Positions 26,393 to 34,448 of a stretch of 64,000 nt of DNA are shown here, in pieces. The stretch is from Achromobacter agilis (GTDB lineage Bacteria > Pseudomonadota > Gammaproteobacteria > Burkholderiales > Burkholderiaceae_B). A model generated the notes under the pieces. It ran no database searches and was not told the DNA's origin. It saw nothing but the letters and a program-made list of their open reading frames with translations. Each line of letters starts with the position of its first letter. Position 1 is the stretch's first letter. The translations under genes and the position numbers were made by a program. The DNA is taken from positions 1 through 64,000 of the forward strand of contig NZ_UFQB01000031.1 of the NCBI RefSeq assembly GCF_900496965.1. Direction: 5' to 3'.

Positions 26393-27034
26393 ATGAGTCA
26401 GGATACGCTGGTGCATGATGATGACGGTGCGGTTGATCCCAATCTGCCGCCCGATCCTTCGCGACGTTTCTGGGTAACCACCGCCTGTGCTGTGGGTGGC
26501 GTAGCAGGTGTCGCAACGGCAATACCGTTAGTGAGCACGTTTTCCCCCTCCGAAAAGGCCCGCGCGGCCGGGGCGCCCGTAGAAGTGGAAATCGGCGATA
26601 TTCCCGTCGGTTCCATGAAAACGGTCGAATGGCGCGGCAAACCGGTATGGATCATCCACCGGTCTCCCGAACAGCTCGCCGGCCTCAAGACCCAGGATCC
26701 CCTGCTGGCCGATCCTGACTCCAAGCGGCCGGGATTCACCCCCGCATACGCCGAAAACGAAGGCCGGTCGCGCAAGCCCGAGATCTTCGTCTGCGTCGGC
26801 ATCTGTACCCATCTGGGCTGCTCGCCCACCGCCCACTTCGAAACGGGTGGCGGCGGCGGCATGGGCTCCAACTGGCAAGGCGGATTCCTCTGCCCCTGCC
26901 ACGGCTCCACGTTCGACCTGGCTGGCCGGGTCTACAAGAACAAGCCCGCTCCCGACAACCTCGAAGTCCCGCCGTACCAATATCTCAGCGACACCCGCAT
27001 CATCGTGGGCGTCGATGAAGACAACAAGGCCTGA
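26393..27034 (+). CDS. petA: Ubiquinol-cytochrome c reductase Rieske iron-sulfur subunit PetA
   Basis: 213 residues. A twin-arginine type signal (SRRFWVT near residue 23) leads into one membrane helix, so it should be exported folded by TatABC. The [2Fe-2S] ligands are in CTHLGC (about 139-144) and CPCHGS (about 167-172). The Rieske protein carries electrons from ubiquinol to cytochrome c1 in the bc1 complex. AAGGATAGGAAG precedes the ATG. petB follows after 70 bases. Confidence 0.96.
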   Translation: MSQDTLVHDDDGAVDPNLPPDPSRRFWVTTACAVGGVAGVATAIPLVSTFSPSEKARAAGAPVEVEIGDIPVGSMKTVEWRGKPVWIIHRSPEQLAGLKTQDPLLADPDSKRPGFTPAYAENEGRSRKPEIFVCVGICTHLGCSPTAHFETGGGGGMGSNWQGGFLCPCHGSTFDLAGRVYKNKPAPDNLEVPPYQYLSDTRIIVGVDEDNKA

Positions 27035-27104
27035 CGCTCGCGTCGCGCTTTTTTCATTACGTAAGTAAATCCGCATTACGCCACGTGAGAGAAGGAGCCG
27101 TTAC

Positions 27105-28493
27105 ATGGCTGGCGAGAAAACCGTCGAGACGACAGGCCTGTTGGGCTGGCTGGACCGGCGCTTCCCGGTGACCTCCACCTGGAAAGCCCATCTGTCCGAG
27201 TACTACGCACCGAAGAATTTCAACTTCTGGTATTTCTTTGGCTCACTGGCCCTGTTGGTGCTGGTGCTGCAGATCGTGACCGGCATTTTCCTGGTCATGC
27301 ACTACAAGCCGGATGCCGAACGCGCGTTCCAATCCGTCGAATACATCATGCGCGAAGTCCCCTGGGGCTGGCTGGTGCGCTACATGCACTCCACCGGCGC
27401 GTCGATGTTCTTTGTCGTCGTATACCTGCACATGCTGCGCGGGCTGCTCTACGGTTCCTACCGCAAGCCGCGCGAACTCGTGTGGATCTTCGGCGTCGCG
27501 ATCTTCCTCTGTCTGATGGCGGAAGCCTTCTTCGGCTACCTGCTGCCCTGGGGCCAGATGTCCTACTGGGGCGCGCAGGTGATCGTGAACCTGTTCGCGG
27601 CCATCCCGTTCATCGGCCCTGAGCTGTCGATCTGGATCCGCGGCGACTACGTCGTATCGGACGCCACGCTGAACCGCTTCTTCGCCTTCCACGTCATCGC
27701 CATTCCGCTGGTGCTGGTCGGTCTCGTCGCCGCCCATCTGGTGGCGCTGCACGAAGTCGGCTCGAACAACCCCGACGGCATCGAGATCAAGCAGGGCCCG
27801 AAGGACAAGTACGGACGCCCGAAAGACGGCATTCCGTTCCACCCGTTCTACTCGGTGCATGACCTGATGGGCGTGGCAGGCTTCCTGCTGGTGTTCGCGT
27901 TCATCGTGTTCTTCGCGCCGGAAATGGGCGGCTACTTCCTCGAGTTCAATAACTTCATCCCTGCCGACTCGCTGAAGACGCCTCCGCACATCGCTCCGGT
28001 GTGGTACTTCACGCCGTTCTACTCGATGCTGCGCGCCACCACCGACGAGTTCACCTGGGTGCTGGCGGGCGCCGCCGTGCTGGGCGCCATCGCGCTGCTC
28101 ATCAAGAGCAACCTGAAGGGCTTCATGCGCGTCGCCATCCCCGGCATCCTGATCGTCGTGGCCGTGCTGCTGCGCGCCATCGACGCCAAGTTCTGGGGTG
28201 TGGTCGCCATGGGCGGCACCGTGGTCATCCTGTTCTTCCTGCCGTGGCTGGACCATTCCCCGGTCAAGTCGATCCGCTACCGCCCGACGTGGCACAAGTG
28301 GATCTACGGCATCTTCATGGTCAACTTCCTGGTGCTCGGCTACATCGGTACGCAGCCGCCCAGTCCGCCGTTGAACATCACGTCGCAAATCGGCACGCTG
28401 CTGTACCTGGCATTCTTCTTCCTGATGCCGGTCTGGAGCCGCCTTGGCACCTTCAAGAAAGTGCCCGAGCGCGTTACGTTCCACGCCCACTGA
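27105..28493 (+). CDS. petB: Cytochrome b subunit of the bc1 complex, PetB
   Basis: 462 residues with eight or nine membrane helices; the length matches full-length bacterial cytochrome b rather than the split b6 form. Paired heme-ligand His residues are in the MHSTGASMFFVVVYLHMLRG region and in FFAFHVIAIPLVLVGLVAAHLVALHE. The quinol-oxidation loop reads PVWY at residues 298-301 instead of the common PEWY. A GAGAAGGAG site precedes the ATG. Binds two b hemes and forms the Qo and Qi sites. Confidence 0.97.
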   Translation: MAGEKTVETTGLLGWLDRRFPVTSTWKAHLSEYYAPKNFNFWYFFGSLALLVLVLQIVTGIFLVMHYKPDAERAFQSVEYIMREVPWGWLVRYMHSTGASMFFVVVYLHMLRGLLYGSYRKPRELVWIFGVAIFLCLMAEAFFGYLLPWGQMSYWGAQVIVNLFAAIPFIGPELSIWIRGDYVVSDATLNRFFAFHVIAIPLVLVGLVAAHLVALHEVGSNNPDGIEIKQGPKDKYGRPKDGIPFHPFYSVHDLMGVAGFLLVFAFIVFFAPEMGGYFLEFNNFIPADSLKTPPHIAPVWYFTPFYSMLRATTDEFTWVLAGAAVLGAIALLIKSNLKGFMRVAIPGILIVVAVLLRAIDAKFWGVVAMGGTVVILFFLPWLDHSPVKSIRYRPTWHKWIYGIFMVNFLVLGYIGTQPPSPPLNITSQIGTLLYLAFFFLMPVWSRLGTFKKVPERVTFHAH

Positions 28494-28516
28494 GCCCACC
28501 AGATAACGGATTAACC

Positions 28517-29368
28517 ATGATCAAGAAGCTGATTGGTGCCGTGGCCTTGTTGCTTGCGTGCACCTCCACTTTCGCCGCTGAAGGCGGCTTCCCGCTGGAC
28601 AAGGCCCCGTACCGCGTCAACGACATGTCGTCGCTGCAGAACGGAGCCAAGCTGTTCGTCAACTACTGCCTGAACTGCCATAGCGCGTCCTCGATGCGCT
28701 ACAACAAGCTCAAGGACATCGGGCTGACCGACCAGCAAATCAAGGAAAGCCTGCTGTTCACCGGCGAAAAGGTCGGCGACATGATGAATGTCGCCATGAC
28801 CCCGAAGGACGCCAAGCAGTGGTTTGGCACGACGCCCCCGGACCTGTCCGTGATCGCCCGCGCCAAGTCCGTGAACGCCGGCCCCTCGGGTTCCGACTAC
28901 ATCTACACCTACCTGCGCACCTTCTACCGCGACACGTCGCGCGCCACGGGCTGGAACAACCTGGTCTTCCCGGCCGTCGGCATGCCTCATGCCCTCTGGG
29001 AACGCCAGGGTCCGCGCGAGCTCACGACCGTCGCCATGCACGAGGTGGAAGGCGCGGAAGGCGCGCCCAAAACCTGGGAACGCGTCACCACGGTGTACGA
29101 TGCACAAGGTTTTTCCACGGTCAAAGCCGAACCGGTAGCCAACTACCACGGCCATGCCACCTTCGATGCCAAATTCAAGGCCGCCACCCCGGCCCAAGTC
29201 GCAACATACGACAACGACATCGCCGATCTGACCGCGTTCATGTCCTGGATGGCCGAGCCCGTCCAGACGTTCCGCGTTCGCCTCGGTGTCGGCGTCATGT
29301 TGTTCCTGCTGTTGTTCTTCCTGGTTACTTGGCGCCTGAATGCCTCGTACTGGAAACACGTGCGCTAA
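28517..29368 (+). CDS. petC: Cytochrome c1, PetC
   Basis: 283 residues: Sec signal peptide (MIKKLIGAVALLLACTSTFAA), heme c attachment CLNCH at 51-55, the conserved NVAMTPKDAKQWFGTTPPDLSVIA segment with an axial Met candidate, and one C-terminal membrane helix (VGVMLFLLLFFLVTWRL). It passes electrons from the Rieske protein to soluble cytochrome c. The ATG at 28517 gives a normal signal peptide; the frame continues upstream only as an antiphase reading of petB. Last gene of the pet operon. Confidence 0.96.
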   Translation: MIKKLIGAVALLLACTSTFAAEGGFPLDKAPYRVNDMSSLQNGAKLFVNYCLNCHSASSMRYNKLKDIGLTDQQIKESLLFTGEKVGDMMNVAMTPKDAKQWFGTTPPDLSVIARAKSVNAGPSGSDYIYTYLRTFYRDTSRATGWNNLVFPAVGMPHALWERQGPRELTTVAMHEVEGAEGAPKTWERVTTVYDAQGFSTVKAEPVANYHGHATFDAKFKAATPAQVATYDNDIADLTAFMSWMAEPVQTFRVRLGVGVMLFLLLFFLVTWRLNASYWKHVR

Positions 29369-29462
29369 CCGCAACGCCCCGCCAGGTTTTTCGCCGTCCC
29401 CGGTTGTAAATGGGGACGGGATCGGCGGATAGGGCCGTACGCCTATCCCGCCTGGCAATTGG

Positions 29463-29503
29463 GGCCAGCGCCTGCTAGATTAAGGCGCTGGCCTTTCGTT
29501 TTT
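29463..29503 (+). terminator. Terminator after petC
   Basis: GGCCAGCGCCT (29463-29473), loop GCTAGATTA, AGGCGCTGGCC (29483-29493), then TTTCGTTTTT. Eleven perfect base pairs plus a T-rich end. A second hairpin, GGCGGATAGG with CCTATCCCGCC, lies just upstream at about 29423-29452. sspA starts only 18 bases after the T-tract. Confidence 0.85.
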
Positions 29504-29521
29504 AATAAAGGACTTACCGCC

Positions 29522-30133
29522 ATGATGGTGCTCTATTCCGGAACCACGTGTCCGTTTTCGCAACGCTGCCGTTTCGTGTTGTTCGAAAAAGGCATGGATT
29601 TCGAGATCCGCGACATCGACCTGTACAACAAGCCCGAAGACATCTCGGTGATGAACCCGTACGGTCAAGTGCCCATTCTGGTCGAACGCGACCTGGTCCT
29701 GTACGAGTCGAACATCATCAACGAGTACATCGACGAGCGCTTCCCGCACCCGCAGCTCATGCCCGCCGACCCGGTCATGCGCGCCCGCACCCGCCTGTTC
29801 CTCTACAACTTCGAGAAGGAACTGTTCGTTCACGTCTCGACGCTTGAAGACCGCAGCGCCAAGCCCGACGAAAAGAAGCTGGCCAACGCGCGCCAGAACA
29901 TCCGCGATCGCCTGGCCCAGCTGGCTCCCATGCTGCTGAAGAACAAGTACATGCTGGGCGAGGAATTTTCCATGCTGGACGTGGCCGTGGCCCCGCTGCT
30001 GTGGCGCCTGGATCACTACGGCATCGAACTGCCCAAGAACGCGGCTCCGCTGCAGAAGTACGCCGAACGCATCTTCTCGCGTCCGGCCTATATCGAAGCG
30101 CTGACGCCTTCGGAAAAAGTGATGCGTCGTTAA
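29522..30133 (+). CDS. sspA: Stringent starvation protein A (SspA)
   Basis: 203 residues from the first of two adjacent ATGs, preceded by AAGGA. GST fold without catalytic role: MVLYSGTTCPFSQRCRFVLFEKGMDFE opening, the cis-Pro YGQVPILVERDLVLYESNIINEYIDERFPHP region split over the first domain, and an alpha-helical C-terminus. SspA binds RNA polymerase and modulates stress and virulence genes. Directly followed by sspB, 12 bases on. Confidence 0.94.
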   Translation: MMVLYSGTTCPFSQRCRFVLFEKGMDFEIRDIDLYNKPEDISVMNPYGQVPILVERDLVLYESNIINEYIDERFPHPQLMPADPVMRARTRLFLYNFEKELFVHVSTLEDRSAKPDEKKLANARQNIRDRLAQLAPMLLKNKYMLGEEFSMLDVAVAPLLWRLDHYGIELPKNAAPLQKYAERIFSRPAYIEALTPSEKVMRR

Positions 30134-30145
30134 GGCTGTTCCGCA

Positions 30146-30595
30146 ATGGGTGAAACTTCGACCAAACCGTATCTGATCCGCGCGCTGCATGAATGGTGCA
30201 CCGATAACGGCTACACGCCGTACATCACCGTGCAGGTCGACGAGCACACCATGGTGCCCGTCGCCCATGTGCGCGACGGGCAGATCACACTGAACGTCGG
30301 CACGCTGGCCACCAACCGCCTGGTGCTGGGCAATGAATTCATCGAATTCCAGGCCCGCTTCAGCGGCGTGACCGAAAACGTCTATGTTCCCGTGGGCGCC
30401 GTCAGCGCCATCTACGCGCGTGAAACCGGCGCGGGCATGGGCTTCGAAGTGCAGCCCTACGAACCGCCGGCCGCCGGCGCCCAGGGCACGGCGGCCACCG
30501 CCGCGCCCGAAGGCTCCGACGCCGCCGCCACCCCCGGCGACGACGGCGGAGACGACGACGAACCCAAGCGCCCGCGCCTGACCATCGTTAAATAG
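30146..30595 (+). CDS. sspB: ClpXP protease specificity-enhancing factor SspB
   Basis: 149 residues. The structured domain has KPYLIRALHEWCTDNGYTPYI and the VDEHTMVPVAHV segments of SspB, which binds ssrA-tagged proteins; after an acidic Ala/Glu/Asp linker it ends in RPRLTIVK, the short XB motif that docks on ClpX. Paired with sspA as in most beta- and gamma-proteobacteria. Confidence 0.94.
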   Translation: MGETSTKPYLIRALHEWCTDNGYTPYITVQVDEHTMVPVAHVRDGQITLNVGTLATNRLVLGNEFIEFQARFSGVTENVYVPVGAVSAIYARETGAGMGFEVQPYEPPAAGAQGTAATAAPEGSDAAATPGDDGGDDDEPKRPRLTIVK

Positions 30596-30660
30596 TGCCT
30601 GCGGCGTGGGGGCTCGTTTTTCATTACAATGCAGTCCCTGCGCGTACCCCGGTACGCATC

Positions 30661-30736
30661 GCCGGTGTAGCTCAGTTGGTAGAGCAGCTCACTTGTAATG
30701 AGAAGGTCGAGGGTTCGATTCCTTTCACCGGCACCA
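30661..30736 (+). tRNA. tRNA-Thr (anticodon TGT)
   Basis: 76 bases including an encoded CCA. Acceptor GCCGGTG pairs with CACCGGC; D-arm GCTC/GAGC; anticodon loop CTTGTAA gives TGT for Thr; T-loop TTCGATT. The anticodon stem has a G-A mismatch at its outer pair (GCTCA/TGAGA) and the T-stem has two G-T pairs. A TACAAT lies at 30625-30630. Confidence 0.94.
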
Positions 30737-30747
30737 AGAAACGCATG

Positions 30748-30777
30748 AAAAAACCGGCTCCCTGAGCCGGTTTTTTT
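30748..30777 (+). terminator. Terminator after tRNA-Thr
   Basis: AAAAAACCGGCTC, loop CCT, GAGCCGGTTTTTTT. Strong intrinsic terminator, usable in both directions and so also for the minus-strand Bug gene ending at 30795. Confidence 0.9.
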
Positions 30778-30794
30778 GCGTCCCCGTACTTTAT

Positions 30795-31760
30795 TCAGTC
30801 TGGCTTGATACCCGCAGCCTTGATGATCGCGACGTTGCGCTCCAGTTCGGTTTCCACCTTGCGGCGGAAGGTGGCTGCATCGCCGAACGTGGGCTCGAAT
30901 CCCAGCTGCTCGAGCTTGGCGCGCGTATCCGGTTCGCCCAGCATCGCCTCGATTTCCTTGGACAGGCGGGCCACGACGGGGGCCGGCGTGCCTTTGGGCA
31001 AAGTGATGCCAAACCAGGTATCGAAGTCGTAACCGGCGACGCCGCTCTCCGCGACGGTGGGCACGTCGGGCAGTAGCGAGGAGCGCTTGCTACCGGTCAG
31101 GGCGATGGCGCGGACCTTGCCGGCCTTGACCTGGGGCAGGCCCGCAACCAACGTATCGATCGTCAGCGGAATCTGATTGCCCAGCAAGTCCGACATGGCG
31201 GGAGCGCTGCCACGGTAGGGCACATGCAGCAGCTTGGCGCCGGTGCGCTGCGCCAGCGATTCGCCGGCGATGTGGGGCGTGGAACCCGCGCCGTAGGAAC
31301 CGAAGCTCAGCGGCTTGGCGGCGGATTTGCCGACGATATCGGCCACCGAGCCTATGCCGGTCTCGTTGTTGGTCAGGATCAGGAACGAGGTGCTGGCGGC
31401 AAGCGCCGCGAACTCAAAGCTCTTGATCGGATCGTAGTTCAGGTTCGGGTACAGCAGCGGGTTCAGTGTGAACGTAGGGCCGGCGGTGAGCAGGAACGTA
31501 TAGCCGTCCGGCGCAGCGCGCGCGACGGCGGTGGCGCCGATGCTGGTGTTGGCGCCTGGCTTGTTTTCGACCACGACCGTCTGACCCAGGCGCTCGCCCA
31601 GCTTGACGGCAAACAGGCGGCCGATCACGTCCGTGGATCCGCCGGGCGGAAACGGAACGACCATCGTGATCGGCTTGGTCGGATAGTCCTGCGCCGGCGC
31701 CAGCGCCGGCGCGGCGGCCAGGACGCACAGGATCGCGGCCTTGGCGATGTGCTTGCTCAT
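30795..31760 (-). CDS. Bug-family (TctC-like) periplasmic solute-binding protein
   Basis: 321 residues. Signal peptide with hydrophobic AAILCVLAAAPALAPAQ, then YPTKPITMVVPFPPGGSTDVIGRLFA, the classic Bug N-lobe, and later HVPYRGSAPAMSDLLGNQI and LLPDVPTVAESG. Lies 30 bases downstream of an amidase on the same strand, so it may bind an amide or its acid product for uptake. The permease partners TctA/TctB are not nearby. The transcription unit probably begins at the amidase. Confidence 0.9.
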   Translation of the reverse strand: MSKHIAKAAILCVLAAAPALAPAQDYPTKPITMVVPFPPGGSTDVIGRLFAVKLGERLGQTVVVENKPGANTSIGATAVARAAPDGYTFLLTAGPTFTLNPLLYPNLNYDPIKSFEFAALAASTSFLILTNNETGIGSVADIVGKSAAKPLSFGSYGAGSTPHIAGESLAQRTGAKLLHVPYRGSAPAMSDLLGNQIPLTIDTLVAGLPQVKAGKVRAIALTGSKRSSLLPDVPTVAESGVAGYDFDTWFGITLPKGTPAPVVARLSKEIEAMLGEPDTRAKLEQLGFEPTFGDAATFRRKVETELERNVAIIKAAGIKPD

Positions 31761-31790
31761 GCGGAATTCCCCTTGTGTGGTCTGTGGTGA

Positions 31791-33212
31791 TCAGTTGGGC
31801 AGCGCCGGAGCGCGGCGCCAGTATTGCGTGGCTTGTTCGAAGGCATGGGCCAGTTGCAGCAGCGCGTGCTCCTGCCGGTAGCGGCCCACGATCTGGATGC
31901 CCACGGGCAGGCCCTCGGCGGTGAAGCCGCAGGGCACGGAAATCGCGGGATGGCCGGTCAGGGACAGGTAATAGCCCGAACGCATCCAGTCGATGTAGTT
32001 CTGCATGGCCGCGTCGCCAATCCGGCTCACCGTCTCTTGTTCCACCGGGAACGGCAGCACTTGGCTGACCGGGCCGATCATGAATTCGTATGTCTGCATG
32101 AAGGCATGCATGCGCGCGAACAGCGCCGCGCGATCCCGCTCCGCCTGCACGACGGCCGCCGCGGCTTGCTGCAGGCCCAGCTCGACGTTCCAGATCACCG
32201 TGTCTTTCAACAGGTGCCGGTTCTCGCGCAGCGCCGCCTCGTAGCCCACCGCGAAGGTTTGCCCGCGCAAGGCCTGGAACGCGGCGTCCGCGCCGGCGAA
32301 ATCGGGGCAGGCGAGCTCCACGTGCGCCCCCAGGTCCGCGAACACCGGCAACCGCAACGCCAGCGCCTGCTCCACCGCGGGCTCGGTGGGCAAGCCGCCC
32401 CACGTCGGCGCGTAGGCAATCCGGACGCCATGGAAATCACGCTCCAGGCTGTCCAGGAAGCGGGCGGGATCCTGCTCGATGGCCAGCGGGTCGCGCGCAT
32501 CGGATCCGGCCGTGGCGGCCAGCAGCAGCGCCACGTCGGCCACCGTGCGCGCCATAGGACCGGCGACGGTCAGTGTGTTGTAGGGGCTGGCAGTCGGCCA
32601 TTGCGGCACCCGGCCGGGCGAGGGCCGCAAGCCCACCACGTTGCAGAACGACGCGGGATTGCGCAGCGAACCGCCCATGTCGGTGCCATCGGCCAGCGGC
32701 GCCATGCCGGTAGCCAGCGCGGCGGCCGCGCCGCCGCTGCTGCCGCCCGCGGTCAAGCGCAGGTCATAGGGGTTGCGGGTAGCGCCGAACACCTTGTTGA
32801 AGGTCTGCGAACCGGCGCCGAATTCCGGCAGATTGGTCTTGCCCAGCGTGATGGCCCCGGCGGCGCGCTCGCGGCTGACGATCAGGCTGTCGCGCTCCGG
32901 CACGAAATCGCGGTACAGGGGCGAACCGTAAGTGGTGCGCATGCCTGCCGTCAGGAACGAATCCTTGTGGACGATGGGCAGCCCGTGCAGCAGCCCCAGC
33001 GCGTGTCCGCCCGCCTGGCGTTCGTCGGCCTGGGCCGCGGCGGCCATTGCGCCCTCGGCGTCCAGCGTTACCACCGCGTTCACGTGCGGGTTCCAGGCGT
33101 CGATGCGCGCCAGATGCGCGGACACCACCTCGCGAGCGCTCAGGCGTCCGGCGGCGATTTCCCCGCGCAACGCAACGGCGGACATCTCGCACAGGGTCGA
33201 TTCGATAGTCAT
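31791..33212 (-). CDS. Amidase signature family hydrolase
   Basis: 473 residues from the ATG at 33212; an upstream in-frame start at 33245 lies in the regulatory palindrome region and is less likely. Catalytic Ser-cisSer-Lys triad visible: Lys83 in VHKDSF, Ser in AGGSSGG (about 158-159) and nucleophile Ser182 in GGSLRNPA. Members hydrolyse amides, including aryl and carbamoyl amides; substrate not predictable. First gene of an operon with a Bug binding protein; an IclR regulator is divergent across a 147-base gap. Confidence 0.9.
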   Translation of the reverse strand: MTIESTLCEMSAVALRGEIAAGRLSAREVVSAHLARIDAWNPHVNAVVTLDAEGAMAAAAQADERQAGGHALGLLHGLPIVHKDSFLTAGMRTTYGSPLYRDFVPERDSLIVSRERAAGAITLGKTNLPEFGAGSQTFNKVFGATRNPYDLRLTAGGSSGGAAAALATGMAPLADGTDMGGSLRNPASFCNVVGLRPSPGRVPQWPTASPYNTLTVAGPMARTVADVALLLAATAGSDARDPLAIEQDPARFLDSLERDFHGVRIAYAPTWGGLPTEPAVEQALALRLPVFADLGAHVELACPDFAGADAAFQALRGQTFAVGYEAALRENRHLLKDTVIWNVELGLQQAAAAVVQAERDRAALFARMHAFMQTYEFMIGPVSQVLPFPVEQETVSRIGDAAMQNYIDWMRSGYYLSLTGHPAISVPCGFTAEGLPVGIQIVGRYRQEHALLQLAHAFEQATQYWRRAPALPN

Positions 33213-33226
33213 GTTTTGCCTAAATC

Positions 33227-33243
33227 GTATTGCTATGCAATAC
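33227..33243. promoter_or_regulatory. Perfect inverted repeat, probable IclR operator
   Basis: GTATTGC (33227-33233), spacer TAT, GCAATAC (33237-33243), 15 bases upstream of the amidase start and in the AT-rich gap shared with the divergent IclR gene. A further AGTATTGAATAA follows. Such 15-17-base dyads are typical of IclR sites. Confidence 0.6.
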
Positions 33244-33359
33244 AAAGTATTGAATAATCAACTTTATAGTGGGTATTCCACATCCGAACAATTCGGGGAA
33301 ACTAGCGTCCGTGGCCTGCCGGCCGTGTCGGCGCGCTTCCCGGCACTCGAGGAAACGCC

Positions 33360-34178
33360 ATGGCGACGCGCCCGTTATCCGCTTCCGAAGCCGCCTCGGC
33401 GGCCCTGCCGTCCGCCGCTGAAACGGACGACCCGCTCTTTGTCGCGTCGCTGGAAAAGGGCGTGCGGGTGCTGGAGGCATTCCGCGACGCCAGCGACTCG
33501 CTGGGCCTGACCGACATCGCCACGCTGACCGGCCTGGGCAAGAGCGCCGCCCAGCGCTTCGTGCATACCTGGGAGCGGCTGGGCTATCTGATCAAGGACA
33601 CGTCTTCGCGCCGCTACCGCCTGGGCCCGCGCGTGGTGGAGCTGGGCTACTTTTTCCTGCGCAATGACCGGTTGGTATCCATGGCCGCGCCGCATCTGGT
33701 GGCGCTGCGCGATCGTTGCGGGCTGGCGGTGCACATGAGCGTGCTGGCGGGCGCCGACATGGTCTATCTGCTGCGCCTGCCCAGCCGCCAGATGACGCTG
33801 GCGGAGATGCTGCCCGGCCGCCGCATGCCCGCGTGGTGCAACAGCGCGGGGCGCATGTTGCTCTCGCAGCTGGACGACAAGGCGCTGCAAGCGGCGCTCG
33901 ATCGTTCGCCACCGCGCGCGTTCACGCCGCGCACCGTAGTGCAACCCGACGCGCTGCGGGCGGTGATCGGCCAGGCACGTGAAGACGGCTATGCCACGAC
34001 CGAAGACCAGGTCCTGCAGAACCAGGTCGGCGCGGCCGTGCTGCTGCGCGATGTCCGCGATCTGCCGCTGGCGGCCATCAGCGTCAGCGCGCCGCGCCAC
34101 GATTACCCCGTCGAACGGCTGCTGAGCGACATCGTGCCGCAGCTGTTTCGCACGGCGCAGGCCATCCAGCACGCCTGA
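33360..34178 (+). CDS. IclR-family transcriptional regulator
   Basis: 272 residues: winged HTH at about 27-85 (FVASLEKGVRVLEAF, LGLTDIATLTGLGKSAAQRFVHTWERLGYL, then the wing RRYRLGPRVVELG), followed by the IclR effector domain with GRRMPAWCNSAGRMLLSQL and DLPLAAISVSAPRHDYP. Divergent from the amidase and Bug pair, with an operator-like dyad between them, so it probably controls their response to the amide or acid ligand. Ends just before a short terminator. Confidence 0.92.
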   Translation: MATRPLSASEAASAALPSAAETDDPLFVASLEKGVRVLEAFRDASDSLGLTDIATLTGLGKSAAQRFVHTWERLGYLIKDTSSRRYRLGPRVVELGYFFLRNDRLVSMAAPHLVALRDRCGLAVHMSVLAGADMVYLLRLPSRQMTLAEMLPGRRMPAWCNSAGRMLLSQLDDKALQAALDRSPPRAFTPRTVVQPDALRAVIGQAREDGYATTEDQVLQNQVGAAVLLRDVRDLPLAAISVSAPRHDYPVERLLSDIVPQLFRTAQAIQHA

Positions 34179-34180
34179 AT

Positions 34181-34202
34181 GGCCCCAGCCGGGGGCCGTT
34201 TT
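34181..34202 (+). terminator. Terminator after the IclR gene
   Basis: GGCCCC (34181-34186), loop, GGGGCC (34192-34197), then GTTTT. Short GC stem with a T-run, two bases after the stop. Confidence 0.65.
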
Positions 34203-34229
34203 GCATTCCTTCCGTTTTTTGTGCATAAT
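34201..34229 (+). promoter_or_regulatory. Candidate promoter of tRNA-Asn
   Basis: TTGCAT (34201-34206), 17-base spacer, CATAAT (34224-34229); the mature tRNA begins 17 bases later. Confidence 0.6.
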
Positions 34230-34246
34230 TCGGGCCCTCTACCTGT

Positions 34247-34322
34247 TCCCCGATAGCTCAGTCGGTAGAGCGACGGACTGTTAATCCGCAGGTCGCTGGT
34301 TCGAGCCCAGCTCGGGGAGCCA
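34247..34322 (+). tRNA. tRNA-Asn (anticodon GTT)
   Basis: 76 bases with encoded CCA. Acceptor TCCCCGA/TCGGGGA with discriminator G; D-arm GCTC/GAGC; anticodon stem CGGA/TCCG with loop CTGTTAA giving GTT; T-arm GCTGG-TTCGAGC-CCAGC. All stems pair fully. Confidence 0.97.
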
Positions 34323-34337
34323 AAGAATGCAGTACTG

Positions 34338-34368
34338 AAAGGCCCGCAATCCGTTGCGGGCCTTTTGC
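34338..34368 (+). terminator. Terminator after tRNA-Asn
   Basis: AAAGGCCCGCAA (34338-34349), loop TCCG, TTGCGGGCCTTT (34354-34365) plus T and GC. Twelve perfect pairs with a T-run. Confidence 0.9.
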
Positions 34369-34448
34369 ATTGTGCGCCGGCCCGTTTGCCTTGCCCGCCG
34401 TCCGGCGTACGATGATGCGCATTTCCTCACCCCGATTCCGCCTGCCCC

